Shown one piece after another: positions 13,810 through 26,170 of a DNA stretch of 64,000 nt (its first letter is position 1; each line of letters opens with the position of its first letter). The position numbers were made by a program, and so were the translations under genes. Source of the DNA: Nissolia schottii. Lineage: Eukaryota; Streptophyta; Magnoliopsida; Fabales; Fabaceae. The stretch covers positions 760,993 through 824,992 of the forward strand of contig QANU01102670.1 in the NCBI GenBank assembly GCA_003254905.1, written 5' to 3'. The notes below the pieces were generated by a model that made no database searches, was not told the origin of the DNA, and was given only the letters and a program-made list of their open reading frames with translations.

Positions 13810-14046
13810 ATGGCTTACAAAATCATGGGGGTGGTTGTGATGTTGGTTCTATACATGCCATTGGTGGTAATGGAAGATTCAGGTGGTGACCATGGACAGG
13901 TACCATTACCCATGTGTTTGGAATTGTGCATGGACATTTGCATGAAAATAAAGTATGCAGAAGAACCATCATGCCAAAAGGGATGCAAAGAAGGATGCAA
14001 ACAATTGCAAGGAAAAGGTTCTCCATTCAATCTATTTGAAGAATAG
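13810..14046 (+). CDS. Secreted six-cysteine small peptide
   Basis: An intronless 78-residue frame. Residues 1 to about 21 form a hydrophobic signal peptide (a short polar N-terminus, then a Val/Leu/Met-rich core). The mature part has six Cys at 36, 40, 44, 55, 59 and 63, giving CX3CX3C-X10-CX3CX3C. Two CX3C-type clusters separated by a short loop are the pattern of helical-hairpin disulfide peptides, and distantly of thionin-like or pollen Ole e 6-like small proteins. The spacing suggests two helices joined by disulfides. The acidic pre-region and the Lys-rich second helix are visible. Likely apoplastic. Function is unknown; family assignment is inference from Cys spacing only. The start is the first ATG after an in-frame stop region, and the stop is followed by AT-rich 3' sequence. 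Confidence 0.7.
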   Translation: MAYKIMGVVVMLVLYMPLVVMEDSGGDHGQVPLPMCLELCMDICMKIKYAEEPSCQKGCKEGCKQLQGKGSPFNLFEE

Positions 14047-17000
14047 TCATTGAAAATTAATTAGTAACCAATTCTTAGATTGCTTTGAATTACATGTATT
14101 ATATTTCTTTATGATGGATTTTTTAGTGTCTTTCTTTTTCCACCCTTCATCATGATTTCTCAACAGAGACACAATCCTCAAATGAAATGTGTTAATCCAT
14201 TTTGAGTATTCTCCTTTGGAATAATGGGGTAAAAATGAGAGTGAAAATTTATTAATTAGATTTATTAGTAAAATTGAATTAAAATAATTATTCATCAAAG
14301 TTTGGGTACTAAAGCAAGAACCTATATTCATATATATGCATGATTTACTATTGCAAAAATGTATGTCTCTCTAAATGGACAGCAGTAGTTGAATATCACC
14401 AAAAAGCGGAATTCTTTTGAACTTAGTGAACTACAAGGAGATGGACAATTAATCCATATTGTTAATTTAGAGGTTGCACATTCTATAAATTAAATATCAT
14501 CACCTTGTACTGAAATCAAAACCTTATGCTTCAGGATTACATTGTAAAAATGCTAAACTATCAGCATGTTTTTCTCAAAGATAACTATCGAATACAAACT
14601 AATTAAGAATTTAATTTAACTCGAATGCGTTGATATCTAATCATATATTGATACATCAATAAATATAATTGACTATCATACTTATTATCTAAGATGTCAT
14701 GCAAGTAAAAAAGAATTAGTTAAACGATTGTGTAAAAATATTTTACAACGCGCATCAAAATTAAACTCATCAGAATTATATTACTATGTGTCCAAAGAAC
14801 TAATAATTTTAGTAATATAGATATTTTAAAAATAATACATCATTCAATGCAAAAAAATGGTAATTAAAATGTGTTTTTATTTATAAAATTAAGTTATTTT
14901 TTGGTCAGAAAAATAAATTTCAGATTAAATATATCGATTATTATGCAAATGAAGTACTTAATCATTTGCCTTAGAGAAAAGGTTGGTTGGGCCAGCTTTT
15001 GATATGTTGGGCCACTATGGGGGATGAAACCCATATGACCAAAAATAAAATGAGACCCAGCCCAGTTAGACCCAAAAAATTCATCAGACCAAGAAAAATG
15101 GAGAGATATTCTCAGGTATTTTAAGGGCACTTCACATGTAAATATAATACATGACTAAAGATTAAAAATGCACGTCACTATTTAAATCAAATTTAAAGTG
15201 TTAGGGTGTTATCATCGAATATTTTATTTATTTATTTTTAAAATTTTATCAATTGTACAATTACGAAAAAAGAATCTTTGAAAGAAAAAGTTGACCCTAA
15301 ATAGTTTTGATCATCAAATCATTAAACTAGGTCAAATCAATTCAATCGTGTTAGGCACAAAGTCGGCAGAATCAAATTAAGACATTGTGGGGCTGAAGTC
15401 AATGTTAGCATCACTAGGCCAATACATGAGAGGTGAAATATATGGACACTTTGATTACAAGCGATTTATGTATAGCTACGTGTAAAAAAGGCAGCGAATC
15501 AAAATTTAAAACAAGTTCTCTTAACATTAAAAAGTTCTCAATTAATTTCCAAAATATTTTAAATGTTACCCTCGTTTTCATCTTAAATTTTTTGAATTTC
15601 AAAGGTTGATAAATCAATTAAAAGATTTAGGTGAAGAATAATAATAATTAAAAAAAAAAGTGAAGATGCAAATAGAAGGCACGCTAGTTTGAAGAGATTG
15701 AGTACCAGAAATGGTAGCAAAAAGTGGTCATAGATAGTTCCCAAATTAGACACACGATGATAGGAACGTGTGTGGAAACATCCACCTTCCTCATCAGACA
15801 ATTAATAGGATATCATTTGTTTTGGACGATAATCTCAACCACATAAAAAAGTTTCAATGTTGGAATTAATACAATTTTCATAACAAAAGTCACCAAACTT
15901 TGTATCTATTTCATGCTTCATATCTTTTGAATCTTTGACACATCTCCTTTATATAATATTAGTGGGCCGTGTCTGTTACGTCACAATTTTTATTTTTAAC
16001 GTACGCAAATGTGATATTTAATAGGGTTCCTTGCTTAGTGTGCAACACTAATTGTTAAATTTTGAGGGTGCACCCTGCTTTCATGCATCATGGACTGTTT
16101 AATTTTTTCACACTTCATCTAATGATTGTGGTTGTATGAAATAGTTCTATGGTGTGTGCAGTGGTGCAGGTGCACCAACCGATTCCAAGAAGGGAGCTGG
16201 TTACATGTTTGCATAATTTCAAAAAATTGTAAAATGCATAGAAAGAGTGAAATGGCGATTTCAACCATCTCTCTCGGATCTCTCACTCTCTCTGCTCTTT
16301 CTCTTTGGCCATCGGCACCACCGGCACGTTGCAACGGCGGGTCGCCGGCGTTGGCACCTTTTCGATTTTTTTGAGATGAATAAACCTAACTAACTATGGC
16401 AAGAGTAAAGGGATAGAGAGGAGAAGAGGTGTAAAAGGGTGGAGAGAGATGAAAAATTGATTTCAAATGAAGGGTTATATAAATTTTATAATTATAATAA
16501 ATAAAATTTAAAAAGAAATTTTTTTTCTATACTTGCTATAACCAATTTTTTAGGATGAACATTAAAAGTGTCTTGATTTTAGGTGTACAAGGAAAATGTT
16601 ATCATTTAATAGTAATCGAATTAATGCGGTGTAACATAAAAATTAAAAAATTATCATAATGAGTAGTGAAATGACTAAAACAAATGATAGGAGAGAGGAT
16701 TGATTTTGTGCATAAAACAACATATTTGGTTCACATAAAATGTGAAATCAATAGTTAAAACTTCTCAAAACCTTTACGAAGAGGTACAGATACTGACACC
16801 ACCGTGGTAAGAGAAGCATTTTTTCTTTCTTAGTTTCTTTTTTATAATCTCGAATGTGTTTATTAATTTTACTTCTAAGTAGTAATGTCAAAATGTTCAA
16901 ATGTTAATGACTACTCTAACCCGAGTTCAGTTGCATGGAATTCAATCGCAACCGAAACATTTTGAATAGTGCACGAGATGATTCCGGAAGCACCATATAT

Positions 17001-17578
17001 AATAAATCCCAAACATACACGTGGCCACATCACATCGTTTGTTGTGGAATTGAGACAAGCACTTGGATAAAGATAACCGAATTTAGGGAGGATATTTGTA
17101 GATATAGATACATGTTTTTATTATTTATATCTATTTAATATTTTATTATTCATATTAGTACTCATATTTATTATAAATATTTATTAATAGTATCTGTTTA
17201 AATATTTATAAATATTTGTGAGATTTGTCAAAAATTGTCAAATATAATATATTATAATACTACTTTAAAAAATTAAAATTAAAATTAACAAATTACATGA
17301 TAAAATTACAATAATGTTGTAAAGAAAAAAAGAATTAGGGTTTTTAATTTTTATATTTATATAGATAAAATTATTTACACAATTTTATATATTAATAAGT
17401 AATTAACGATATTCATGGATCGAGTAGCTCAATTTTCATATCCATATCTATTAGTAAACGAGTATAAATATCAGTCGTGGATACAAAAATTGTGAACATA
17501 CTCATAACTGCTGCAAATAATATCTGTGAATATCCCGGTTCTCGACCAAACTAAATGATTTTATGTTCAATACATTAA

Positions 17579-17592
17579 CCCCCCCCCCCCCC
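17579..17592. repeat. Poly-C tract (14 nt)
   Basis: Uninterrupted C homopolymer read directly; it sits in an otherwise AT-rich spacer. Confidence 0.95.
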
Positions 17593-18211
17593 ACGTCACA
17601 ATAGTTGTGTGAAGAATCATAATAACTCTTTTCAGAGAGATACTATTGACCGCTATTATATGACCGGACTAAGTTAATTTCCACATACATTCATGCCAAA
17701 GAAATTTTGTCACATATTCAAGAAAGGAGACTAGAAATTCAAGAAAGGGTGGATCTTACAATTCAACAATGCATCACAATCACTGAATTCGTAGATGGTA
17801 AATTCCGGCTAATCTTGTCATCACATCACAAAATGGTAAGCTGCAAATGCTAACATGGGCTCCACAAAACGTATTCCAAACAAAGATGATTGTCTTTTGT
17901 CAATGGCATGGCCTATCTAGGGTCCCCCACTTGCCAAATCCTTTGGTACTGTTCTGTGATTTGTGTCCCCATTTTGCTTAGTGCCATATCTTCATGTGAT
18001 GTTTACTTTCTCTATGCTTTCATTTGATTGGTTTTCACAGCAACAAAACAGGACATGTGTAACATTACTGATCAGTAAATATTCATTTTAATCCTTCGAA
18101 CTTATACTTGACAAGAAGAAAAATTAGTCTTACAATACAGTTAATGCCACCAAGGATTGATTAGTAGCTTTCCATAAGAATGAAAATAAGTTTGGGGTCA
18201 ATGGGATTGAA

Positions 18212-18482
18212 GTTGAAAGTTTGAGGTCTTTCAAGTTTTCATTATAATGCAGTGATTTCAAGCGTGAGTAGTAAAGTCTTGCGTTAATTAAGAATGAGCT
18301 AAGTGAAGAATATATAAATAAGATGGCTTATAGATTTATTGCCTTAAAATTTTGGATTCAAATGTAACGTCTGATCCTTTTTTGTGAGTTCTTACTTAAT
18401 CTGTTCATTTAGATTTTTGCGTCCCGCTGCTCCTCCAAACATATAAGACAGAGACTGAAAGTTTAAGGCCTTTTCAAGTTTT
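18212..18482 (+). promoter_or_regulatory. Duplicated ~29-bp motif upstream of the P450
   Basis: Two imperfect direct copies: TTGAAAGTTTGAGG followed by TCTTTCAAGTTTTC at 18213-18240, and CTGAAAGTTTAAGG followed by CCTTTTCAAGTTTTC near 18455-18482. They lie about 370 and 130 bp before the P450 start codon. Either could be a duplicated cis-element, and the second may lie in the 5' leader. The regulatory role is inferred only. Confidence 0.4.
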
Positions 18483-18606
18483 CCTCTTTCATCATTCCAA
18501 TTCCAAAGGAGCAAGCTCTCTCTGTCTACCATTCATCTTACACCTCAGTTTTCTTGGTTCTCATCAGAATTGTTGGAATCTTTGGTACTAACATACATAT
18601 TTATAT

Positions 18607-21300
18607 ATGGAGGTTGCCAAGCTTGTAGTCTTGCCAGCAATTTTGGCACTCTTTGTCCTTTGTCTGCATTCCATCACCAAAATTGTCAAACTCAAAAGGC
18701 ATCAAAACCTGAACCTTCCAAAGGGAAGCTTAGGATGGCCTATTGTAGGAGAAACCTTTGAGTTCCTGAGATCATGCCATGAGGGATGTGTTGTGAGGTT
18801 CATGCAAGAGAGGATGCTGAAGTATGACTCAAGGGTGTTCAAGACCTCAATGCTCGGAGAGCCGATGGCGGTGTTCTGCGGTCCGGCCGGGAACAAGTTC
18901 TTGTTTGGGAATGAGAACAAGGTTGTCCAGGTGTGGTGGCCCACCTCAGTGAAGAAGCTGCTGAGGCTGTCACTGGTTAACAGGGTTGGTGATGATGCAA
19001 AGATGACCAGAAAGTTGCTCATGAGCTTTCTTAGCCCTGAGGCACTCAGGAACTACTTGCCAAAGATGGATAGCATTGCTCAGAACCATATAGACACATA
19101 TTGGGAAGGTATGAATTGGAACAAAGTGTCACATGAGACTCATGCTGCCAAAGATTTGCAATTAGTTCCATACAAAAATGATAGTTAATTGATGAGTTGT
19201 TGGTTAAAAATTTGTCTTCCTGTTGAAACAATGTTGATTGGTTGTATTATTTTGCTTTGATTAATAAGATTGTTAACTTGAGAGGCCAAGTCTTGGCATA
19301 ATGGTAAGGTTGCTGCCTTATGACCTGACCTGGAGGTCACAGACATATGTAAGATTATATACATTTACCCTCCTCAGACTCATGAGCTGGCTTGCGTTTT
19401 CTTTTAAATAAGATTGTTAACTCATTGGAAATGGAAGAGAAAAAAGAATGTCATGATCAATAGTTTGATACCTTTTTATTACTTTACTATGTTGAAGGCA
19501 AGGAGCAGGTGCTTGTGTATCCCACAGTGCAGCTATACACCTTTGCATTGGCTTGTAGCTTATTTTTGAGCATTGAAGACTCTATCCATATTACAAGGCT
19601 TACCACAAAATTTGATGAATTTCTGAAAGGGATGATTGGCTTCCCCATAAACTTGCCGGGAACACAATTTCATCGAGCGATGAAGGCCGCGAGTGCAATA
19701 AGGAAGGAGATAAAAGTGATCATAAAGCAAAGGAAAGTGGATTTGGAAGAGAAGAGGGTGTCACCTACTCAAGACCTTCTGTCATATTTGCTTGTCATGC
19801 CTGATACCAATGGAAGGTTTCTCACAGAAATGGAGATTATTGACAACATACTGCTGCTGCTTTTTGCCGGCCACGACACTTCTAGATCGGCGTTGTCATC
19901 GATCATGAAGTATCTTGGCCAGTTGCCTCAAGTTTATGAGCAGGTGTCAACAGGTTTGCAACAAAATCCTTAAAACATGTATACTTTTGATACTGCATAG
20001 CAGGTTGTAGGATGCTTTTCCTTACCAACATTCTTAGGGTGCGTTTGGATTCTCCTGTTTTTGGTATGTTTTCAGGACTTTACGAAGGTAATTTTATTGT
20101 TTTCATTGCATTTTTCTAAAAGTTCTGAAACCAGAAAACACAGGAAATGAAAACTGAAAAATGAAAAATAGAAACTAGACAGAACTCTAGTTTTCCATCC
20201 ATTGAAACCTTGCTTAATGCTTTATCAGAATTAATGTCGAAGTTGTTTTTGTGACAGAACAACTTGAAATCATCCAAGGGAAAGAGAAAGGGGAGTTGCT
20301 GCAATGGGAGGATGTTCAGAAAATGAAACACTCTTGGAATGTTGCATCTGAGGTCATGAGGCTTTCACCACCTGTGACTGGTGCTTACAGGGAAGCTTTG
20401 AAGGATTTCACCTATGCTGACTATGACATTCCTAAAGGGTGGAAGGTAACTATGTCTTATCCCTATTCTGCTTTCTTCACTCAGCATTTTGAAGTTATAC
20501 TTTGGAGAGAATCTCTGATTCATGGTTGCAGTTTTCAAATAGCCAAAGCTACCCCTATCTGTAATTTTACCTTCACACTCATGCATCAAATTTGTATGCT
20601 TTTCCTCTACATCCCACTATGAGTTATTAGTCTTCTATTCTTAGATTATTCAGTAATTTAAATCAAGCCACCTATTTCAATTTTTTATCTCCATATTTAG
20701 AGAAAATATTACTTTTATTCCGATTATTTTGTATTTGATATTGGTTTGATTCGAAACGAAAAATTGACATCAATTTAGTCTTAATTCTTTGAAGTTTGGC
20801 AAAAACATTTTTTTGACATCAATTTGGTTCTCGCTCTTTGAATTTTATCATCAATTTTGACACCAAATCTTTTGACAAATCATAATCATATGAGAATGCT
20901 TCAACGAGTGTGCATGCATACTCCAAGTACAGAACCTTGTTGTATGTTGTGGATCATGTCATCATCATCATCATAAATATTAAAACATAGATGGTCCTTT
21001 TGACAGTTGCATTGGAACAATAGTTCATCACACATGGATCCAGCAGTGTTCTCAAATCCAGAAGCCTTTGATGCATCAAGGTTTGAAGGGGCAGGGCCTA
21101 CACCCTATTCATATATTCCATTTGGAGGAGGACCTCGAATGTGCTTGGGGCAAGAGTTTGCTCGGTTAGAGATACTTGTGTTCATGCATAACATTGTAAA
21201 AAGGTTCAACTGGGATCTGGTGAATCCTGATGAGAAGTTCAAGTATGATCCCATGCTTGAACCTGATAAAGGGCTTCCAATTCGGCTTCACCCCCTTTAA
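18607..21300 (+). CDS. Cytochrome P450, CYP716 family (triterpenoid-oxidase type)
   Basis: Four exons: 18607-19108, 19498-19953, 20258-20445 and 21007-21300. All introns are GT-AG and phases close to give 479 aa, the usual length for this family. Residues 1 to about 22 form an ER membrane anchor followed by a basic linker and the Pro-rich hinge (LPKGSLGWP). The I-helix oxygen-binding motif AGHDT is at 291-295, ExxR (EVMR) at 351-354, a PERF-like segment (FDASRF) near 403-408, and the heme loop [10 protein letters not shown] at 421-430 with the Cys ligand at 428. The WWP segment after the FLF-N motif and the overall exon pattern match CYP716, whose known members oxidise pentacyclic triterpenes such as beta-amyrin at C-28. 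All catalytic motifs are intact. The exact substrate cannot be read from sequence. Intron 1 carries a SINE. Confidence 0.93.
19279..19406 (+). mobile_element. tRNA-derived SINE in P450 intron 1
   Basis: A 128-bp insertion bounded by a perfect 16-bp direct repeat, AATAAGATTGTTAACT (19263-19278 and 19407-19422). The head resembles a tRNA: an A-box-like TTGGCATAATGGTAAGG and a B-box-like segment beginning GGAGGTCACAGAC. A CCTCCTCAGAC segment precedes a short T-rich tail. Head, tail and target duplication together are those of a plant SINE of the Au-like type; the family name is from memory of that consensus. Confidence 0.85.
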
Positions 21301-21919
21301 TTCTAGCCTAATGTGTTGTTCATATATACATGAGACATTGATTATTAGAAGCTTTATGAGTTGTTAACTTTTCTATATGCACATTGGTCATATCTATACA
21401 TTGTTTTATGTTTTGACATTTGAGACTCTCTACGGAGTGAATTGAGGTTAATAAGTCATAGTGTTGTTAGCCACAATCACCTTGATTCTTCACTTATTAA
21501 TGTAAAATTTTATTTATTTACATGTGAAATCTCTAATGTCGATATGAATGTTGATGAGCATGCTAAATAAGAGTCCAAATAATAGAACTCGCAATACAAT
21601 GAGTTTAACAGTTATGGACAATAAGGATTTTAGTTGTAGATTGGGAGTGATTGATTGTTGAAAACAATAATTTTATTGATCACAGATTTCTTAAAATTTA
21701 GCCAGATTATATAGCAGTGCATATAAGACAAGATAACCAAGCTAAGGGGGAAAAATGAATTGCAGAAGAGAGAGAGAGAGAGGGGGGGGGCCTGTAGTTA
21801 ACTATAAAGTTATACAAGGGAAACAAAATGTGAAGGTATCTTATTGCTCAAGGCAGCTCCTTAGTCAGCTCCACTGTATGGCCATCATTTTGTGTGGACA
21901 CAATTAAGAAGATACTTGG
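21301..21919. other. Convergent intergenic spacer
   Basis: About 620 bp between the stop codons of the P450 (+) and the PDZ-TPR gene (-). It should hold both 3' UTRs. A GA tract followed by a G run lies at about 21768-21790. No other feature is seen. Confidence 0.7.
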
Positions 21920-24410
21920 TTATTTCTTACCAAAGCCAAAAAGAGATTTAATGGCATTGATGGCATTCTCGTTGATAAATGATTCGTCGAATCTTTTCAC
22001 TAGCGGATCAAACTCCTCCGATGCCCTTACATTGGCTAGGTCAGGATCTGTTCTGATTCTCTGTTGAAACAACAACAATGTTAGATGGGTTAGGGAATGT
22101 ACAAAGAATTTAATCATGTAACATAGAGTAGGTTGATCACCTTGAAGTCTTCGAATCCAGCATTCAGAGCTTCTTCAAGTGAAGAAAGTGCAGCTTGAAT
22201 CTGTTCCGAAAATTCATTACTCTATTAGCATATAAATAGATTACGAACAATGGATTAAGAAAGAAGGATATTATCCTTAGTAATATAAATATGACTATAC
22301 ACTAACTCAACCTCCGGGATTTGATCTAGTGACCTCCAGTTCACAGGGCAACAACCTTATCATTGCGCTAAGGCTCACCCTCACGCATATATATAATTCA
22401 TGGACTAAACTCTCTCAACAAGTATGATCCAAGATCAAATTGTACGTTTCAAGTATTGCAAGGAAGTAACATGTAATTTGTAATGAGAACAAATGCATAC
22501 CTGGTTTAGCTTAGAGTAACAGCAAGCAACGTTGTAACTTGCGACTGCTGCTTCCTCAGGTTCTGGCTTAGATCCCAAAACAGACTCAAATTTCTCCAAT
22601 GCTTCCTCATATTTGGCATTCCTTCATCATTTGATACCAGAAAAGAGAGTGCACAATTAGAATATGAGGTAGATATCATCAATTCGTCATAGGCCTTTAA
22701 TTTAGACACTGTGCAAATTGCATGGTAGAAAGTTGATGCAAATTTTTGTTTTAATTAGTTGTATTGGCCATGAAGACAAAAACAGTGGAATATTATTATT
22801 TTTTTAATAAAAATTGCAAAGTAAGTATCACATAATGCTCAAATAATAACATCCATCAGAATTTGAATCAAGAACACTTCATCCCTTTGGAAGAATATAC
22901 TTGCATCACGAAAAGGCAAGGGCAAGAGAAATCAGGAAAAGAAAGGAAGACTAGAAAAACCAGAGGTGCTAAGACTTACTTATATAGCAGTAAACCATCT
23001 CTCAAATCCCTTTCTTTTTGCTCTTTCTGTTCCTTTTTCCTGATGTAGTTTTGCATCTGAAATTTTGGCGCAAGTTTGAGAAGTGATTATAGATATCTTT
23101 CTATAGAAGAGGAAAAGATCTTATGCACAAAAACTTTGTGGTTTCAACATTATGAGACTTACTTGGATTTCCCTAACTCTGTTACTGATTACACCAGAGT
23201 TCCTCTCAGCTCTGATAATCTCCTTTTCAGTTAATTCACCAGAAGTATCAATCTTTCCTGTCAAATAGAGAAGCCACGGCTCAGCGATCAGTGAGAAAAG
23301 TTCACAAGTTACTAGACGACTAACCGTATCTCTTTTGCATTTTCATGAGTAATGGGCCAATCCTCTGTTTAATTGTGTACATTGTCCTTCCATATTCTGC
23401 AGCTGGCCAAATTTCAGTCCCAAAAACTGCGCTGCAGACATCAAGCTTGTTGGTCATATCCCAACCGCTCAAACATCAAGTTAAGTTTATAACTTTACTA
23501 TTCAAATGAAGTTGGCAATTTACCATATTCCTAAATCATTTTGAAGTCATCTAAACTCATTCAAAAAAGGTAATGCAATACCAAAATCCACAATTAACTA
23601 TTTTGAGCATGATATGCCAACACTAATCTCAAACGTTATACATAGCACAATCTGATGTTGAGCTTTTAGGTCATACCACCACCACTCAAACATTATGAAT
23701 CAAACATGAAGTTTACGAGCTTACTTTTCAAAAGAATTTTGAAATCAGTACCCATCAAAAATACAACCCATATAGTATACATAGCATAATTTCTTGGCTA
23801 GACAGAAACCTGAATTACTATCATTTGCCTAGACCTAGATCATTTTGAAGTCATATTAAGACCAGATATTTAATGCAATGCCAAAAATCAACAACTATCT
23901 CATACAACCTTTCTACCAAATCAGGCCTCCAATTAACTATATAAGTATGACATGCTAGCACTAATCTCAGAGTTATATATACCTGGTGGCAATGACTTTG
24001 TCCCCAACAGTGAAGACACCAGCCTTGTCAGCAGCTCCACCAGGTGCAATAGCATCAATGTAAGTCCCACCATCCCTTCCCTTTGCAAACCTGAGCCCAT
24101 AAGGCTGCTCCAATTCCACCTCATACTCTTCATATTCCTCCTCCTCTTCTCCTTTACCCTGCTTGGATGCTTCTGACCCAACCTCAGATGATGATGATGC
24201 CTTAACCACAAAAAGGGAAGGTTTTGAGAAAAGGGTGTTTGAGAAACAGTAAGAAAGACCAGAACTTGAGTGGTTTCTGGAAGAAAAGAACTTGCTTGAT
24301 GGAGAAAAGAATGATGGGGTATGCTTGGCGTGGATAAGGGTGGTTCTACGCAATGTAAGTGCAGAGTAGAGAGATGAGTGGCCACTAGTGGTGGAGGTAG
24401 ATAGTGACAT
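21920..24410 (-). CDS. MET1: Chloroplast PDZ-TPR protein, MET1/ZKT-like (photosystem II assembly)
   Basis: Seven exons (high to low): 24410-23983, 23431-23325, 23257-23163, 23056-22980, 22621-22501, 22200-22141 and 22060-21920. Phases close to give 342 aa; the Arabidopsis homologue At1g55480 is about 335 aa. Residues 1 to about 70 are Ser/Thr-rich without acidic residues, a chloroplast transit peptide. An acidic Glu-rich linker follows, then a PDZ domain (about 97-175) with PYGLRF and GGTYIDAIAPGG as its ligand-loop region. Next come a charged Lys/Glu-rich helical stretch and TPR repeats (about 236-330), including the segment KYEEALEKFESVLG. The C-terminus ends SLFGFGKK. The family member is a stromal thylakoid-associated factor for PSII supercomplex formation and repair. 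Intron 5 contains a second SINE fragment. Orthology is by recognition of the conserved segments. Confidence 0.93.
22311..22385 (-). mobile_element. tRNA-derived SINE fragment in MET1-like intron 5
   Basis: On the minus strand it reads GAGCCTTAGCGCAATGATAAGG, then TTGTTGCC and TGGAGGTCACTAGATCAAATCC. These are A-box and B-box analogues in the order of a tRNA-like SINE head, and they match the P450-intron copy over most of this length. No target duplication or tail was found, so the copy looks 3'-truncated or old. Confidence 0.65.
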
Positions 24411-26170
24411 GATTATGGTTAAGACTTTGGTTCTTCTGCTAGTTTAATGTTTCTGAGTTCTGTGAGTTGTGGGAAGAAGAGTGGTGGTTGGTAGCACTAG
24501 CAACGACATGCATCACCACCGCTTCTGACTTCTTTTGCTGCTGCTTGCACTTGCTTGTCCTTGGGGAAGTTCAAGAGTTGGTGGGGTCCACAGAGACAAG
24601 GATGAGAGGTTGTGAATGTTTTAGATTGCTGAAGTGATTCTGGTGAGGAGAAGGCACCAACCATTCTCTCTTCAATCTCAATTCACTAGTATTGTGCCAC
24701 GTGTACTTTTCCTGATTTTGCATCTTCTTTTTGAGACGTGTGGCAGTGTGTCCTAAATTAAAATATTTTCTAATTTTTTTATATTGTATTTGCACAATTA
24801 AATATTTTTAAAAATGAATTGTGATTGGTTTGCTTTATGCATTATCTTCTTTATTTAGTTTTTATACTAAATCTTAATTAATTGTTGAATATTCATTGAT
24901 TATTTAATTTAAAAACTTCGGTGACTCGTGCATATATAGGGATTAGGATGGAAGGTTTGTACCCCCTAAGAAGAATATCCTATTGTAATCAGAAATTAGA
25001 TACAAACAAGCTTTCTGTATCAAAGATTTTTATAGACTCCCTGTGGACCATGGATTTGGAGGAAAAAGTGTCCGCGAAAGATGGTGAGTACAATAATTTA
25101 ACCACATCTTACCCCCACTTAAAATTTTCTAATTTCTTGGAAAGATATTAGATTTAAACAAAACAAAAGAATGCTTAGCTAGGGTTGTCAAATGAGCCGG
25201 TCTGACCTGTTTAAGCCAGTAGGTCTAAATGAGTCTGACCAAAATTATGCCTATTTTTAGAATTTGACTCGTTTATAGTCGGTCTGCAGACTTAAACGGA
25301 TCAGCCCACTAGCCTATTTACTTTTTTAAAGAAAATTAAAATTTTAGTATCTTTTTTATGATTTAAATACAAAGTTGTGAATAAGTATGCGCGATCATTT
25401 TTAACTATTTTTTATCTGTCTATCTATTAATTAATCATAAAGAAATAGTTTATGTAAAATTTGATGATCCGTTTCCGATGCTAATAAATAGAGAAAAATT
25501 ATGGTTTTATTATGATTTTTTTCGTCTTTATCTCTTTATTGTGGTTACGAAATCTTTAATTTTAAATAGGTATACAAATCGTAACATTTTTCAATTAAAA
25601 AACTATTTGCAAAACTTTGATTAAAAAAAAAGGATAACAAGAGAATGTATTTAATTAATACCTAGAATCTAAACCCGGGCGATGCGGAACAGGTTTTAAA
25701 ATATCTAAAAAATATTTTAATTATAACTAAAATCACTTAGCAATTTAGTTTGCTACTAAAATAACTCCCCCCCCCCCACACACACACACACACATATATA
25801 TATTCCAATTATATAACTCTTATATTCCAATGAAATATTGTTATGCTATAGCTCTTACGAATACTTTTTTATTATTATTTTTTTAAATCTCACGGGCTCA
25901 TTTTGACAACCGTACGCTTAGCAATATATACATATACATATATACATGTATCTTTGTCTGCTGCTATCACTTGTTTATGTTTAAACTAATATTAGTTCAT
26001 ACAGCAGTCAAATGTGCACATGACAAAGCATGTTGAAAAGCAAAGAAAGGGATAGAACAGAAAGAAATTGCCTATATTTCATGTTAATAATAAACACAAG
26101 TAGTCAAAGGCAAAACCTCTCCCTATTAAGAAGTAAAATATGATCACAGCCTAAAAAAGAGGATATTCAC
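24411..26170. other. Intergenic spacer with a hAT-like insertion
   Basis: This lies upstream of the MET1-like gene and downstream of the PBL16-like kinase. About 770 bp next to the MET1-like start probably hold its promoter. The rest is dominated by the hAT-like element at 25180-25914. An open frame at 24921-25151 has no recognisable motif. Confidence 0.65.
25180..25914. mobile_element. hAT-like non-autonomous element
   Basis: A 735-bp element with terminal inverted repeats TAGGGTTGTCAAATGAGCC (left) and TACGGTTGTCAAAATGAGCC (right, reverse-complemented). It is flanked by an 8-bp target duplication matching at 7 of 8 positions: TGCTTAGC at 25172-25179 and CGCTTAGC at 25915-25922. An 8-bp duplication with short TIRs is typical of hAT elements. 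The interior contains a C/CA/TA simple-repeat cluster at 25767-25803 and no transposase. Confidence 0.8.

Larger units (their letters stand above)
14047..18606. other. AT-rich intergenic region upstream of the P450
   Basis: No supported gene. A GC-richer island at about 16240-16370 on the plus strand encodes a short Ser/Leu/Pro-rich frame that stops quickly; it may be a gene fragment. A 14-nt poly-C run lies at 17579-17592. Two near-copies of a ~29-bp motif (18212-18240 and about 18454-18482) lie in the P450 upstream region. Confidence 0.6.

Noticed and set aside
19285..19345. Possible tRNA gene in the P450 intron
   Set aside because: A- and B-box resemblance is real, but no cloverleaf can be drawn and the 16-bp target duplication marks a SINE.
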